Assembly: GCF_035222275.1 (NCBI RefSeq)
Contig: NC_085881.1
Span: 4,588,001 to 4,652,000, forward strand
Source of the DNA: Podospora bellae-mahoneyi
Taxonomy: Eukaryota > Ascomycota > Sordariomycetes > Sordariales > Podosporaceae
DNA: 64,000 nt
Reading direction: 5' to 3'
Made by a program: the position numbers and the translations under genes. How positions within the stretch are numbered: the first letter of the stretch is position 1; every line of letters begins with the position of its first letter. Positions 40,656 through 53,080 of the stretch are shown in pieces. The notes under the pieces are model-generated. The model did not search any database. It worked only from the letters and a program-made list of their open reading frames with translations, and was not told the DNA's origin.

Positions 40656-43600
40656 TTACTCAAACCTCCCGCCCCCAAACATCCCTCCCAAAGCCTTCTT
40701 CCTCTCCCCCACCATGGCCCCCTTGAACTTCTTGTCCTCCCTCCTCTTCTCCTTCTCCGCCAGTGCCGACAACCTCTCGTTGCCTCTGGCGAGGTAACTA
40801 ACACCCGACTTCTTGGAGGCAGTCTGCTTGATCTTGATACCGCCGTCTTCAGCCCTGACTTGTTGCTGGTTGGATGTGGTGACGCCGGTAGAAGACATGC
40901 CCGCTGACGAGGCAGATAAAGTAGACGAATTGGTAGTGGCACGGCGGAGAAGGGGTGGGATCTTGAACGAGGACGACCGATCAGATGAACCGGCGAACGC
41001 GAGCCGGGTGGAGGAAGAGGTATTGGATGATGTGCGCTTGAGGGAGATGCGGTCCACGATTTGAGGCTTGCTGTTCTCTTTGTTGGAGGAGGCCGATGAG
41101 GGATGGGGGCCTTCACCCTCCGAGTCAGAGTGGAGAATCGTGGCGGAGATGACGGAGGAAGATTTGTAGTCAGGCCCGTCCTCGAGAAGGTTGGAGAGAG
41201 ACTCCCTAATCTCGCCGATGTTGGAGGGCTTCTTCTTGTTGGTGAAGCCTGGCTTTGTGCGTCTTGGGTTGGTAGATTGCTGCTGCTGCTGCTGCTCTTG
41301 GGGTTGACTGTCGGGGATGGTGACTGCTTCATTAGAGGAGTCGCCAGTTGCAGAGTTCTGAGAGTCAAGACCTGGAGCAGGAGGAGGAGGCCCCCAGATG
41401 AAGTCCATTTCGTCGTCTGAACCACGGTCCTCGATGGTTTTGAGGAAGGCTTGGTTACGTGGGTTCTCGGCGACCTTGCTGATACGTTCATCGGCGAAGA
41501 GTGCACGCTGCATCTTGGCGAATTGGCGGCGCTTCATACGACGGAGGGCCTCCCCGCCGTCATCTTCATCATCGAGCTCATCCCAGTTGCCAGCGCGCTT
41601 GCGGCGCAGGAGACCAGTAGTGATGTCGTGGAAAAGCTTATTGACTTGCTTCTCGTCCGCAGCACGTTCACGGTCACTGAATACAAGTTAGTACCAAATT
41701 GACCCAAAGCCATGAGAAGAAACATACGCATAGAAAGCAGCCAACTTGCGCTCATCCTCCGCCTTGTCAGCCGTCTCATCATCAATCATCTCTTGCACAG
41801 ACTTTGCGTCCTCCTCATCAGTGTCTTCGCCATCCGCACCACCCAAACCAGCATACTCATCCTCGGACTCCTCGGCTTGCTCCTCCACCATCTCACGGGC
41901 CTTGCTCTTCTTCTTGTCAAATGCTTCCTTCCTCTTGCGCTCCTTTTCTTTACGGGCGGCCTCCTTCATGGCAAAAAATGCATTGTTGGCAGAAGAAGCA
42001 GCGTCGGTCTCGATGTCGTCCTTCATAATCTCATCTTGATCCTCGTTTTCAGAAGCAGCAGCTTCAGCTCTCCGGCGAAGCTTACCAGTGCGCCGTACCA
42101 AGGGAGAGTCGGCTTGACTGTTTTGGTTCGCGGGAAGGGTCTCCACCGTAGAGGCAGGCTCCTCAATAAAGCTCCGCTGAAGAGGAGTAAAATTCTTGAA
42201 GCCAGAGTCTTGAGTTGGTTCGATCAGCTCTGATACCTGGGTAGCTTCAAACGTCTCATCCCGCAAGAACGAGTCAAAACCGTGGACCTGAGACTGCGAG
42301 AACTGGATTTGGATGCCCTGTGTCTCTGCGTCTTGCTCACCAGGGGCTGGCTGGCTGTTCAAGACGATACCGTCCGCTGGTTCCTGAACAGATTGTGAGA
42401 ACTGCGAATCGGGGAAGGCGCCCATATCAAACGTAGGCCTGGGTTGGGAGGGAGAATCAGGAGGAGCCGAGCCCATCTGACTGTCGTCCATGGTGCCCTG
42501 GAAGATCTGGGTCAAACCCAGACCGGCAGGGCCAGCAACGGGAAGACCAGGAATGAACGTCTTGGTGGCTGAGCGCAAAACTGAGGTCGGGACGCTGGGG
42601 GAGGTATGTTGGCGGACAGAGGGTGACTTGACCAGAATCTTCTTAGGATTAGGCGTAGCCTTGACAACACCCTCATCGGCCTCGTCCTCGTCATCAGACA
42701 GAACAGCAGTCTGTTTCCACGCCCTGCGACGGGCCTGCTTGGAGCTGGCTGTAAAAAGACCATCCTCGTCATCTGAGTTGGGCGCGTCAACCTCCTCCGT
42801 CTCCTCATCGGTAGATTCCTCAGTAGCATCGTCGATTAAAACACCACCATCCTCCATCTCCGCCTCCTCGTCCTCATTTTCCTCCTCACTACCAGAGAGC
42901 TCAATCTCCGCCTCCTCCTCACCCTCACCAATCCAGCTCTCTCCATCATAATCACTGTCATCCCAATCAAGTGGATCCTCCCCATTCTCCAACCGCTTCT
43001 TTCTCCTCTCCTCCTTGGCATCCGCCCTTTCCTTGGCCATGATCTCCTCAGCCTCTCTCCTCGCCTTGGCGACAATGTCCTCAACTTCTTGCTCTTCCTT
43101 TTCTCTCTCCTCAGCAGTCATGACAACGATACCCTTGGCCCGGAGAGACTCAAGGTGCCTTTCCCGCTCAAGCTTGGCCTGCGCTTTGGCCCGCTGCATC
43201 AGAGTCATCTGCAGCTCGCCCACCGTCATGACAGGTTTCTGATTCTGCTGAAACTTTTGCTTGGTTGGTACCGGTCCCGCTTTCTTGTCCGGGTCATCCA
43301 GTTGAGCCAGACGGCGGAGGTTGAGAAGAGCTTTGGGCTCCTTGTTTTGGTTGGGGTTGACGCGAGAGAGAATCTGATCAATCTTGGAGGGCATTTGGAC
43401 TTGGAGGTCGTCGTCCTCATCGTCGAGAGAAGTAGTTGCTGTGTTGGCTCGGACAGAGAACTGCGGAAACTTGACGCGGAGATTACGCTTTACGCGGGGC
43501 ATCTGGTGCTGCTCTTTGGCCTTGTCTTCGGCCTTGTCTTCGGCCTCAAACTCGGCGGCAGTGGCTTTGCCTTTGCCCTTGTCGAGTTTCTTGGGGGCAG

Positions 43601-44681
43601 CAGCTGCTGAGGCGGCCATCTCTCCGACCGTGGGGAGCTCAACGTCACTGTTGTCCTGGAGTATCGTCTGTGGTGCTGGAGTCGCCTTCTCCTTCTCGCC
43701 CTCGGGAGGTGAGCTAGGAGGTGTGTCGTCCTCCTTGCGTTCAGCATCACTCTGCTGAACTGAAGCTGGGGTACCCGCCCGGCTAGAGCTGACTGGCGCA
43801 GCCTTCTCCTTTGGTAGTTCTGTTGAAGCAGCAGCGCCGGCAGGCTTGAAGTTGAACCTCTCGAACAGGGTGGATTTGGTTATCTTCTTCTTAATCTTGG
43901 CCTCGTGCGCAAGTTGCAAGGCTCTGGTCATCCGCTGCGTTTCTCTGTTCATCTCCTCCAATGCCTTCTTGCTAGCCTTGCGAGTGGAGGGCCGTGATTT
44001 GGCACCCTCTTGTGTGAGCTTGTGGCCACCCTCGTCGTCCGTAAAGTTCTCGGGATCCTCATCATCCATAATCATGGCATTCCTTTCGGCCTTCTTGCGA
44101 GCCTCCTCTGCTTCCCGAGTAAGTCTTTCCGCCCTCTTCTTGGCAACCAGTGCCTCGAATTTCGCATTCTTGGCCAGACGAGAGGGGCTAGGGAGGTCCT
44201 CATCATAAATGCCAGCTTCTCCGGCGGGTTTCGAAGGCGAGACAAAAATTTCTTGTGGCGCTGGACTGTGGTTCTGTTCTGGTGACGGGGATCGTGGCGC
44301 TGTTGCTGTTGGCTCTTGTTCTGGTGTTGCGCTCCGTTGGAGACGTGCCTTCAACTTTCTAGGCCGCGGGGCGATGATCTCGTATTCATCTTCGCCGTCA
44401 TCCTCGGCTTCTTTTGTCGCAGCAGTCTTCTTGGGTGAAGAGGGTTTTGGGCTGTCCTTCTCAGATTCTGAATCGGCTGTGGGTTCTGTGTTTCCGCTCA
44501 ACATTCTCGCGGCCAGTTTGCCCTTTGGTCGTAAAATTTCCGCGTCGTCTTCTCCTTCACTGGTACTGCTGTCTCCTCCATAGTTGAGGAATCTGTTATG
44601 GGTGCGAATACGCGTGGTGGTAGGGCTGGCGAGGGGTGTCGCGCTGCCACTTCGCCTTGAGAGGGCGGGAGAGGAAGGCAT
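40656..44681 (-). CDS. MRC1: Mediator of replication checkpoint MRC1 (Claspin-like)
   Basis: Two exons (44681-41728 and 41676-40656) give 1324 residues. The 51-nt intron has a GTATGT donor and joins LAAFYA to DRERAADEKQVNKLFHDITT. The protein is highly charged. An N-terminal Ser-rich part (NYGGDSSTSEGEDDAEI) leads to long Lys/Glu helices. A cluster of SQ/TQ sites follows in the middle (near residues 740-860: PDSQFSQSVQ, ETQGIQIQFSQSQ, EATQVSELIEPTQDS), the sites phosphorylated by Mec1/ATR in known Mrc1 proteins. The MRC1-like domain lies around the intron. MRC1 travels with the replisome, couples helicase and polymerase epsilon, and relays replication stress to the checkpoint kinase Rad53/Chk2. 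SQ/TQ cluster, length and domain order support the call well. Confidence 0.9.
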
Positions 44682-44980
44682 GGCGAAGTATATTGCGAAA
44701 TAAAGGACGAATTCGGCCTAAGAATTATAAGTAAAATGCTGAACTCCAAAGCATAACCCGATAACTGCTCGACAAGAAGTTCAAAATGGGTGGAGAGGTG
44801 GTGTGGTGTTGTCGAGGAAGAGCACAGGGTAGGGCGGCATAATACCTACCTATGTTTAAGTGCCCCACCACGGCGCGTCGCGAATGCTGGGAAGCGCGTC
44901 AGAACGCGACCACTGTGAGCTGCAAACGGGAGTTCCGTTTCCACTTTTTGATGTGCGGCACCAGCCACCACCACCCCCAT
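44682..44980. promoter_or_regulatory. MRC1 promoter region abutting the transposon block
   Basis: Normal GC content runs to about 44980 and then drops abruptly into RIP-type AT-rich DNA. The MRC1 promoter therefore has only about 300 bp of ordinary sequence. Confidence 0.5.
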
Positions 44981-45706
44981 CAGGGGCTTAAAAACCACGT
45001 TAAATTTTGTAGAATTTTATGATTTAACTCTTTTACCACTAGAAAAGGTATCCAAATATAGATTTATATTTTTGATTTAACTGTAAAACTTCTTTTTAAT
45101 AGTTATTATAGCTAAAGCTTAATACTTGTCATTATTTTCATACGTACTTTTTTAGACCTTATTTTTATATTGCTATAATGGTTTGGGGTGCGGCTACAGG
45201 CCTGAGGGTATGAGTAAGGAAGTGGGGCTCTCTGAAGATTCGGGGGTTCAGGAGTCATGTATATAAGCGGTCTGCTTCGGACATTCTATTTTAGACAGGA
45301 CATCGACTTTTATTTTTTTTCGTATTTTGTGCCAGGCAGTTCTGGCCCTCTGATCAAGCCAATCCGGTGCTTATTGTGTGGCCTGCGAGCCCACAGAGTC
45401 TTGTCTTTGTCCTACGTGAAGTGCGGCCTGCGAGCGAGCTACTGACATGCAGGTATGTTCATTCAGAGACCTGCTGAGGGTATATTTGTAGTGTTGTAGT
45501 TGTTTTGTGTGTTGTCTCACCATTTCAATAATAATCTCTAATATTTATTTATATTATATAAAAATGTTTAACTTATTAATAAATAAACTGGGCTTTCAAA
45601 TAAAATATAGAATTCATTTTATAAATTTTATTTAATATATATTTTTTATAATAATAAAAATATATAATTTTAAAAGTGAAAGTTAAAATAAAAAACGGTA
45701 GTTTAT
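44981..45706. mobile_element. RIP-degraded repeat remnant, unclassified
   Basis: Two AT-rich stretches (44985-45180 and 45520-45706) with almost no CA or TG dinucleotides flank a patch of normal composition (about 45181-45510). The patch includes a TATA-like ATGTATATAAGCGG and a repeated TGCGGCCTGCGAGC-like motif, so it may be an old solo LTR. No termini or target duplication were found. It is an old, broken repeat and cannot be assigned to a family. Confidence 0.5.
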
Positions 45707-45826
45707 TGTCACAGTGTCGACCAAAAACAAAGGTAAGTGTCTTGTTATTGCGCGAGGAAAAAGAAAAAAAGAGTAAAGCTCTTTACGAAGCGGTGTCTAA
45801 ATATAGCCGAAGCGCCGCTGCTCTTT

Positions 45827-46212
45827 TGTCACGGCTCGACACCTAGTGGGGCGCAGGCGCACCACTGACCAATCATTAGCACAGGATTACGGACCAATCA
45901 GAATAGGATCATCAGGATCGAGGGTCGATCCAGAGGAGTCAACCCCGGAGGGATAGTATCGATAGGATCGAGGGTCGAGTCTATCGATCCAGGACAACGC
46001 CAGGCTTGGCGTAGGATATATATATATACGGAGGAACTGGCTGGTGTAGATAGACAGTTCCGCAGTATGCAATTGCAAGTTGTATTCACGGTATCTAGTG
46101 TTTATATTGAGACATCTTATCGTACACTGTCTAGCTGTACCGAACCAGGATTATTCAGAAGTAGCCTTTAACCGGTATCCCTTTCAGAGGTTCTGGATAG
46201 GGGTTCGTTATA
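45827..46212 (+). repeat. 5' LTR of the Gypsy element
   Basis: The 386-bp direct repeat begins TGTCACGGCTCGACACC and ends near GGGGTTCGTTATA. It contains a TATATATATA box shortly before GGAGGAACTGG, a likely transcription start zone. The composition is normal, in contrast to the RIP-altered interior. Confidence 0.93.
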
Positions 46213-49200
46213 CGTTATATACTCACTTTAACTCTATTACGGATAGTTAAAGGCATCTTTTCACTACCATGGCCGGACCTAAGAACGTTCAGATGGGAGG
46301 CGTCCCGCCTAGCCCGGGCAGCGAGAGACCCTCCACCACCACCAGCACTCGACCTACCGCAGAGCAGGTTATATAGCGTTTTAAGGAATTTAAAGACGAA
46401 GCTTAGTAGACTCGAGAGCAGATTATCGCTATATTAACCTTGCCTAAAGTAGTACCTAAGTTCCCGGCACCGGAGCGTTACGGAGGAGGAAAGGTAGAGC
46501 TTAGAGGGTTCTTAATCTAGCTTAAAACCTATTTTTATTAATATCTAAACTAGTTTATTAACGAAGAGTTAAAAGTAATTTTCGCGGCTACTAGACTTAA
46601 GGATAGGGCTCTCGCATAGTTCGAGCCTATCCTCGATAATTACTATAAGGAGGAGCCGTCCGATTAAGAGAAAATTACCGTAGAATACTTCGAGAGCTAC
46701 CGTGTCTTTAAGACTAAGCTTAAAGAGGTGTTTAGGGAGTACGATAAAGCAAGGCGCGCATAGGAGAGGCTCGCAAACCTACGTTAAACGCGCTTAGCGG
46801 CTAATTACGCGGCTCTATTTAAGATCGATAGCTTACGTAATACTATTAACGATAAGGGATTAATGTAGCTCTTTTATAATAGCCTTAAAGAAAAAGTGAA
46901 GGATAAATTATATAAGGAGTCGAGGCCTAATACTATCGATAAGTATATTACTATAGTTATATAGATCGACGATCGGTAGTACTAGCGTCGTACGGAAAAG
47001 AAAGGTAATAATAGGGGTTACTACGGTAATAAGAGGCACTTTAGTAATAACCGCCCTAACGATAAATATAAGAAATAATACCCTAATATTAGCTACTCCG
47101 GTACTACGTATTTAAGATTAATAAATATCGATACTATATAGTAATAAAGGCTATAAAGCCGGGGCTAGGGTAGGGATAACTTTAAATATTTTAATTACGG
47201 TAAGGTAGGATATTTTAAGAAGGATTATAAGGTACCTAAGTAACTCGGTTAAAAAAAGGAGATCGTAGTTACTACTATATTAAAGGGACCGAGGGTTATA
47301 AAAATAATAATTATTAGGTACTAATAAAGTAAAATAGTAGGATTAGAGAGAAACTCTAACTAATACGCCGAATAAAAGGAAATAAAGTTCTAAGAATTAC
47401 GAGAAGTAATAGAAAGGCTAAAGGCGGAGTACGAGGAAAGAAATTTTTAAATATAAATATTATAAGATTAATTAGTACAGATTATTATAGAAATTACTAT
47501 AGAAGTCGCTAAAGGCGATAGTCTTACGTAAGGACTTACTAAATAGATAATACCGGAGAAGTAATACAGTAAATATAGATTTATTATTTTATAAAATATA
47601 TCGTAGCTTATAAAGCTTATATATAAAAGCTAGGAGGAGTACTAGAAGGGTAAGAAAATCGCTAGTATCGGGATTATAAAGATACTAAAAAATATATTAA
47701 TACCTATATAGTATATACCCTATAAAAGAAATATAGTATAATTTTATTCTAAATATCCAGAATATCGGAAAGTACCTTAGTTTTAATATATTATATATAA
47801 ATATATAGAATATTATTAAAGTAAATTACTATACGGCTACTAGCCGATACGTAAGGTAGGGAAGGAAGGTAAATTATAATTAGTTAAGAAGACTATAGCT
47901 AGGTAGGAAAAAGCCTAGTAGAAGGACCTAAACGATTACCTTTTATAAAAGGTTTAAAACCCGGTTAAATTAAGGGATAGCCTTTAGGTTATATAGATCG
48001 TATTAAGGTATATAAGATATTACGTTAAGTATATAGAAGGTTAAAATACGGATAATAATATATACTCTTTAAAGGAAGTAGTACTAGGATAGTACTTAAG
48101 CCTAGACTACGCTATATATCTACAGGAAAAAGTTAAGCGATATTATTAAAATAAAATATATAAAATTAAATAAAAGAATCGTTATCGGATAAGGATATAA
48201 GAAAGTACTAAGGAAGTAAAAGATAGAAAATAGGAGAAAGTTAGGCGGGTATAATTAAAAGACTTTATATTACTAATTAATCCGGAGTAAAAGGACGTTT
48301 TTAAACGATATAACTATTTAGAAAACGATTCGCGGCCCTTCGCGGGGGCCGTTAACCTTTAACGGACTACAAACAGTATTTTCGAAAATATTAGCGTAAA
48401 GTAAAAATATAAAATAACGACTTAAAGCTTATTAACGAAGTCGTTACTATATAAAAAGGAAGTAAAAGAAATAAACGCTTTTAAGTTATTATACGATAGA
48501 GGGATCTCTAGGTAATAGTATTAATAAATAATAGTATAGAAACGAACTTAATTTCGTTATAGTTTATATACTAGGCCCGGATATTATAGAAAAAAAAGAA
48601 GGAATAGATCGTTATATAAGGACTATTTTATACGTAAAAGATTTATAAAGAAATATTATCCCTAAATATTATAATCGAAGGAAAAATAATTTTAATTATA
48701 TTTAATATTATAAATATAAGATCCTTAAAGAATATAATCCTAAAGTAATTATAGTATAAAAACTATAATCTAAATATCGATTAGAAGGATAATAGTTACT
48801 TACGACTAAAAGAACCTTAAAAGTATTTAGTTAACGATAGGAAATTAGGAATACGTACGGAATAGAATATAGGATAAGTACCCTCTACGGTATTACTGTA
48901 AGGAGTTTAAAAAATAATAGTATACTTTATCGATATAGGTAGTAAAATCGAAAAAGTAAGGTTAACGACGTTAGTAAAGATATCGAAAGTTAATAAATAC
49001 GCTTACTATAATAACGTAGAAAAAAGCGAGAAAAAGGTAATACCGGTGGAATATCGAGGATACCTAGCCTTTACGGCTAAATATTTAAAGGGGTTTTTAA
49101 AGCGAGGGCCGTAGGACTACGAAATTAAGTTAAAAGAGAGAGCTAAACTATAGTTATTTAAGGTATATTATATTAACGATAAGTAAAGTAAGGAGCTACG

Positions 49201-52004
49201 GAAATATTTAAACGAAAATTTAAAAAAAAATTATATTAGGGAGTCTATATCGCTAATAGGATACCCCGTTTTTTTTATACCGAAAAAGGATAGTAACTTA
49301 CGACTATATATAGATTATTAGTAGTTAAATAACGAGACGGTAAAAAATAATTACCCGCTACTATTAATATTTAAATTACAAAGTTAATTAATAAGGACGC
49401 AATACTTTATATATTTAAATATACCTATCGGGTACGCCTATATACGGATTAAAGAAAGAAACGAATAAAAAATAGCGTTTCGTACGCCCTATAATTATTT
49501 CGAATATCTCGTAATACTATTTAGGCTAACTAATATACCTATAATATTTTAATCTCTCGTTAATTATATAATATAGAAATACCTCGATAAGATAATAATA
49601 TATTATCTTAATAACGTTTTTATTTACTTACGTACTTTAGAAAAGTATAAACGGTACGTATAAGAGATATTCGACGCGCTATACGGAGCCGGATTTTTAG
49701 TTAATAAAAAAAAAAGCGAATTCTACGTATAAAAAATAATATATTTAGAATATTTAATATCGCTAAGTAAGGTTCGTATAAAACTTAGGAAAATTACAGT
49801 AATTAAAAACTAGCCTACGCCGTAATTATAAATATACGTTAAAAAATTTTTAGGGTTTATAAACTTCTACCGGATATTTATTCGAAGGTACGTAAGTATC
49901 GCGAGGCCTTTTAACTATTTAACTAAGAAGGACGTAGAGTTCCGGTAAGGATAGGAAGAAGAGTAGGCCTTCTAGGAGCTAAAAGAGGCTATTTTGAAGG
50001 ACCCGGTACTTAAATTACTAGACCCTAGTCGACTATTTAAGGTCGAGGCAAATATATTAAACTATATAATCGGTAAGTAATTAGGATAGCGAAATAACGA
50101 TAGTAAGCTATACCTAATAGCCTTCTTTTTAAAAAAGCTCGAGGAAGTACGTTAAAACTACTTAATCCACGATAAAAAGTTATTTACTATTATCGAAGCG
50201 TTTAAGGAGTAGAGGCTATACCTTAATAATACTAAATACGAAATATAGGTCTATACGGATTATAAAAACCTACGGTACTTTATTACTATAAAGGTCCTTA
50301 ACGCGCGGTAAATACAATAGTCAAAATTTCTTTCGGAATTTAATTTTTAAATTAATTATAAGAAAGGATCGGAAAACGTTAAAGTAAACGCATTTAGCCG
50401 GCGTACTAACTACTATAAGGATATACCTAAAGAGTTACTACTACTATTTAAAAAGGCGCCTAATAGTACTTTCAAATATCTACTATAGTTATAGATAGAG
50501 TATTGCGTAGTATATTACGAGAGAGCTACTTCTAATAAGTACTAAGGGAAGCTAGGCACCGATATTACGGAGTAATACTAGCAGGAAGAGCTAGAGCTAT
50601 AAAGTATCTAGAAAAATAGCCAAGGAAGGCTATAGTATAAGAATCGAGTATACGTAAAGCTAAATAATAGGATAGTATTAATAATAAATATTTATATATT
50701 AAAATTCGGAGGATATATAGGTATCGTAAAAACTATAAAAAAGATTAAGCAGTACTTTAACTGGCTAGGGATTAAGGGCAACGTTAAGGAAGCTATTTAA
50801 TTATACTATACGTACGAGAGAACGAGGGTTACGAGGTATAAGCCTTATGGATTTCTAAAACTATTATTAATAGCGGAACGACTATAGAATTTAGTTACTA
50901 TAGACTTTATTACTAAATTACTAAAGTTTAAAGATACGGTAACCGGCGTTAAATACGATAGTATATTAACGGTAATCGATAGGCTTATTAAGTAAGTATA
51001 CTTTTTACTATATAAGGAGACCTAGTCGGTAAAGTAATTAGCGGACGTAATACTACGGTATATTATAGTAATATATATATAGCTAAAAGAGTTTATTACG
51101 GATCGCGATATTAAGTTTATATCGAAGTTTTAAAGAATATTAATAACGAGGCTAAGGATAATAAGTAAAGCGTTATCGGCCTACTACCCTTAGATAGACG
51201 GTTAAACGGAGCGGCTTAACTAGATCGTAAAATAATACCTACGGAATTATATTAATTTTAAGTAGGACGATTAGGTTAAACTATTACCTACGGTACAGTT
51301 AGCGTATAATATATCGCTAACAGAGACTACGAAAGTTATACCCTTTTTCGCGAATTTCGGCTACGAGGCAGACTTACGGCAAGGGCCTACCGTTAAGGTA
51401 CCTAGGGCCGGGGTTAAGGTAGATAAGATATATATACTTTACAGTAAACTTAAGTAAAAACTGGAGTTTATAAGGGAAAGGATACGGAAATATTATAATA
51501 CTAAAAGGCTCGAGGGACCTCGCTTTAAGGGGGGAGATATAGTATTCCTTTCTACACGCAATTTACGTACTAAAAGACCTAATAAGAAGCTAGACCATAG
51601 GCGAGTGGGCCCGTTTAAGGTTAAAAGGAAGATATCGGAGACGGCATTCGAACTGGAGCTACCCCGTACGATACGTCTACGGTCATATACCTTTTACATC
51701 TCACTTCTGGAGCCCGCACCACCGGCAACTAAAGCCAATACACAGGCCGTGGCGGAGGACGAAGAAGAAGAGTACGATGTGGAAGAGATACTGGATTTAC
51801 GGTTCAATAGAGGCCAATTGGAGTATTTGGTTAGTTAGGTAGGATATCCGGCCACGGATAACTCGTGGGAACCACAGGCATATCTTAACTGCCTAGATAA
51901 GCTAAAAGAATTCTACCGGCAACACCCAGACCGACCAAAACCCAAGCAAGCAAAAGTAAATCCAGACTTAAAAGAACCTCGTCGGGTGCTTTTAAATCTG
52001 GAAG

Positions 52005-52074
52005 AACCTTAGCAGGAGTCGAACCTGCGCCTCCGACAGGGTAATCGGCGTACTACACGCTATACTACAAGGTT
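52005..52074 (-). other. tRNA-like sequence A in the Gypsy 3' segment
   Basis: On the minus strand 70 nt fold as a cloverleaf. The acceptor stem is AACCTTG with TAAGGTT (six Watson-Crick pairs and one G-T). The D stem is GTAT with GTAC. The anticodon stem is CCGA with TCGG around an 8-nt loop, and a perfect T arm reads GCAGG-TTCGACT-CCTGC. GGTTCGACTCC matches the pol III B box. The loop size prevents a sure anticodon, so I do not call a functional tRNA gene. It belongs to the retroelement, downstream of pol. Confidence 0.6.
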
Positions 52075-52183
52075 GGAAGGTAGAAAGGAATCCAGGCCCA
52101 ACTAGCATCACACACCCCCACCACCGCAAAAAGATCAGTACCTAGACTCGAGGGGAGAATACCCATGAATCTAGATACTAAAG

Positions 52184-52253
52184 AACCTCAGCAGGAGTCG
52201 AACCTGCGCCTCCGGCAAAGTAGTCGGCGTGCTACACGCTACACCACGAGGTT
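52184..52253 (-). other. tRNA-like sequence B in the Gypsy 3' segment
   Basis: This second 70-nt copy lies 109 bp after the first. It has acceptor AACCTCG with TGAGGTT, D stem GTGT with GCAC, the same T arm (GCAGG-TTCGACT-CCTGC) and a weaker anticodon stem with one mismatch. The differences from copy A in the acceptor stem are matched on both sides (T-A against C-G), which suggests the fold was maintained. No anticodon can be assigned. Confidence 0.6.
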
Positions 52254-52703
52254 GGAAGGTGTGAGGAGGACCAAATACAAGTAGCGCCACGCGCCTCAAC
52301 CACCTTGGGAGGTGGAAGGCGTGCCGCTAGCGGTATCCTGCGCGGTCAGGAAGGAAGGACCGGCCACACCGGGATCAAAGGAAAGGTCGGTAGGCCAGTC
52401 GAGGCCCAAGGCAGGATCCAGGAAAGAGAGGTCAGAGGGTACGGCGGCGGGAGACTCCGTCGTGCGACGATTCGAGAGATCCGGAGAAGCGGGGGCTGGA
52501 AGAAGGGGAGCATCGTTGGACGATGAGGCAGCCAGCGCGGCTTCCTCCCGCTTAACGCGCTCCAGCTCTTCCACACTATCAAGGCCACGAGAGACGGCCG
52601 CAGCCATTCGCTCAAACCACAGTCGTTTCTGTAGGCATAGGCGGTTGATCTTCTAATCCAGGGCGGCACGTTAGGACTCGGCTTCTGCCATCTCCGTCTC
52701 TAG

Positions 52704-52973
52704 CTAATCGTGCTGGGAGATGACCTTGCGGAGCTGTTGGACGGACAACCCACGAGCGTCACAAAGGGACTGGTTATGCTGTATACAGGCAGCGCAGCGC
52801 TCGGAAACTGAAGGAGAGATCTTGCAAGAGAGGCCACGTCTCTCGCAGAAGGAACAGGCACGTTTTATGATAGTGGCAAACCGTAGGACTGTAGCGAGTA
52901 ACTCGTCACGATCCGCTGTTTTCGTATGCGGAGGTTTAGTACCCGATCGCGTCTTACTCACACGGTTAGACAT
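52704..52973 (-). other. Antisense ORF with Zn2Cys6-like cysteine pattern in the Gypsy 3' segment
   Basis: From an ATG at 52973 an 89-residue frame runs antisense to the element. It begins MSNRVSKTRSGTKPPHTKT and carries the spacing C-x2-C-x6-C-x9-C-x2-C-x7-C (ACSFCERRGLSC, then RCAACIQHNQSLCD), very close to the fungal Zn2Cys6 binuclear cluster. Antisense coding potential continues to about 52.3 kb. The segment is part of a fossil element and the whole is broken. Codon use is GC-rich, unlike the RIP-altered pol. Whether it was a DNA-binding accessory protein of the element or a captured host fragment is open. Confidence 0.5.
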
Positions 52974-53080
52974 ACTGAAGCGTAAAGAATAGGGGAAAAA
53001 GGAGGAAAACTTATAAGTGCTGGCGGACGAAGGAGAGTAGGCTAGGCCGACGGGACTTCGGCCTGGGAGGGGGAGCGTCG

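Noticed and set aside
45891-46089. Short minus-strand frames repeated at 53141-53343
   Set aside because: They are duplicate frames inside the two LTRs, not genes.
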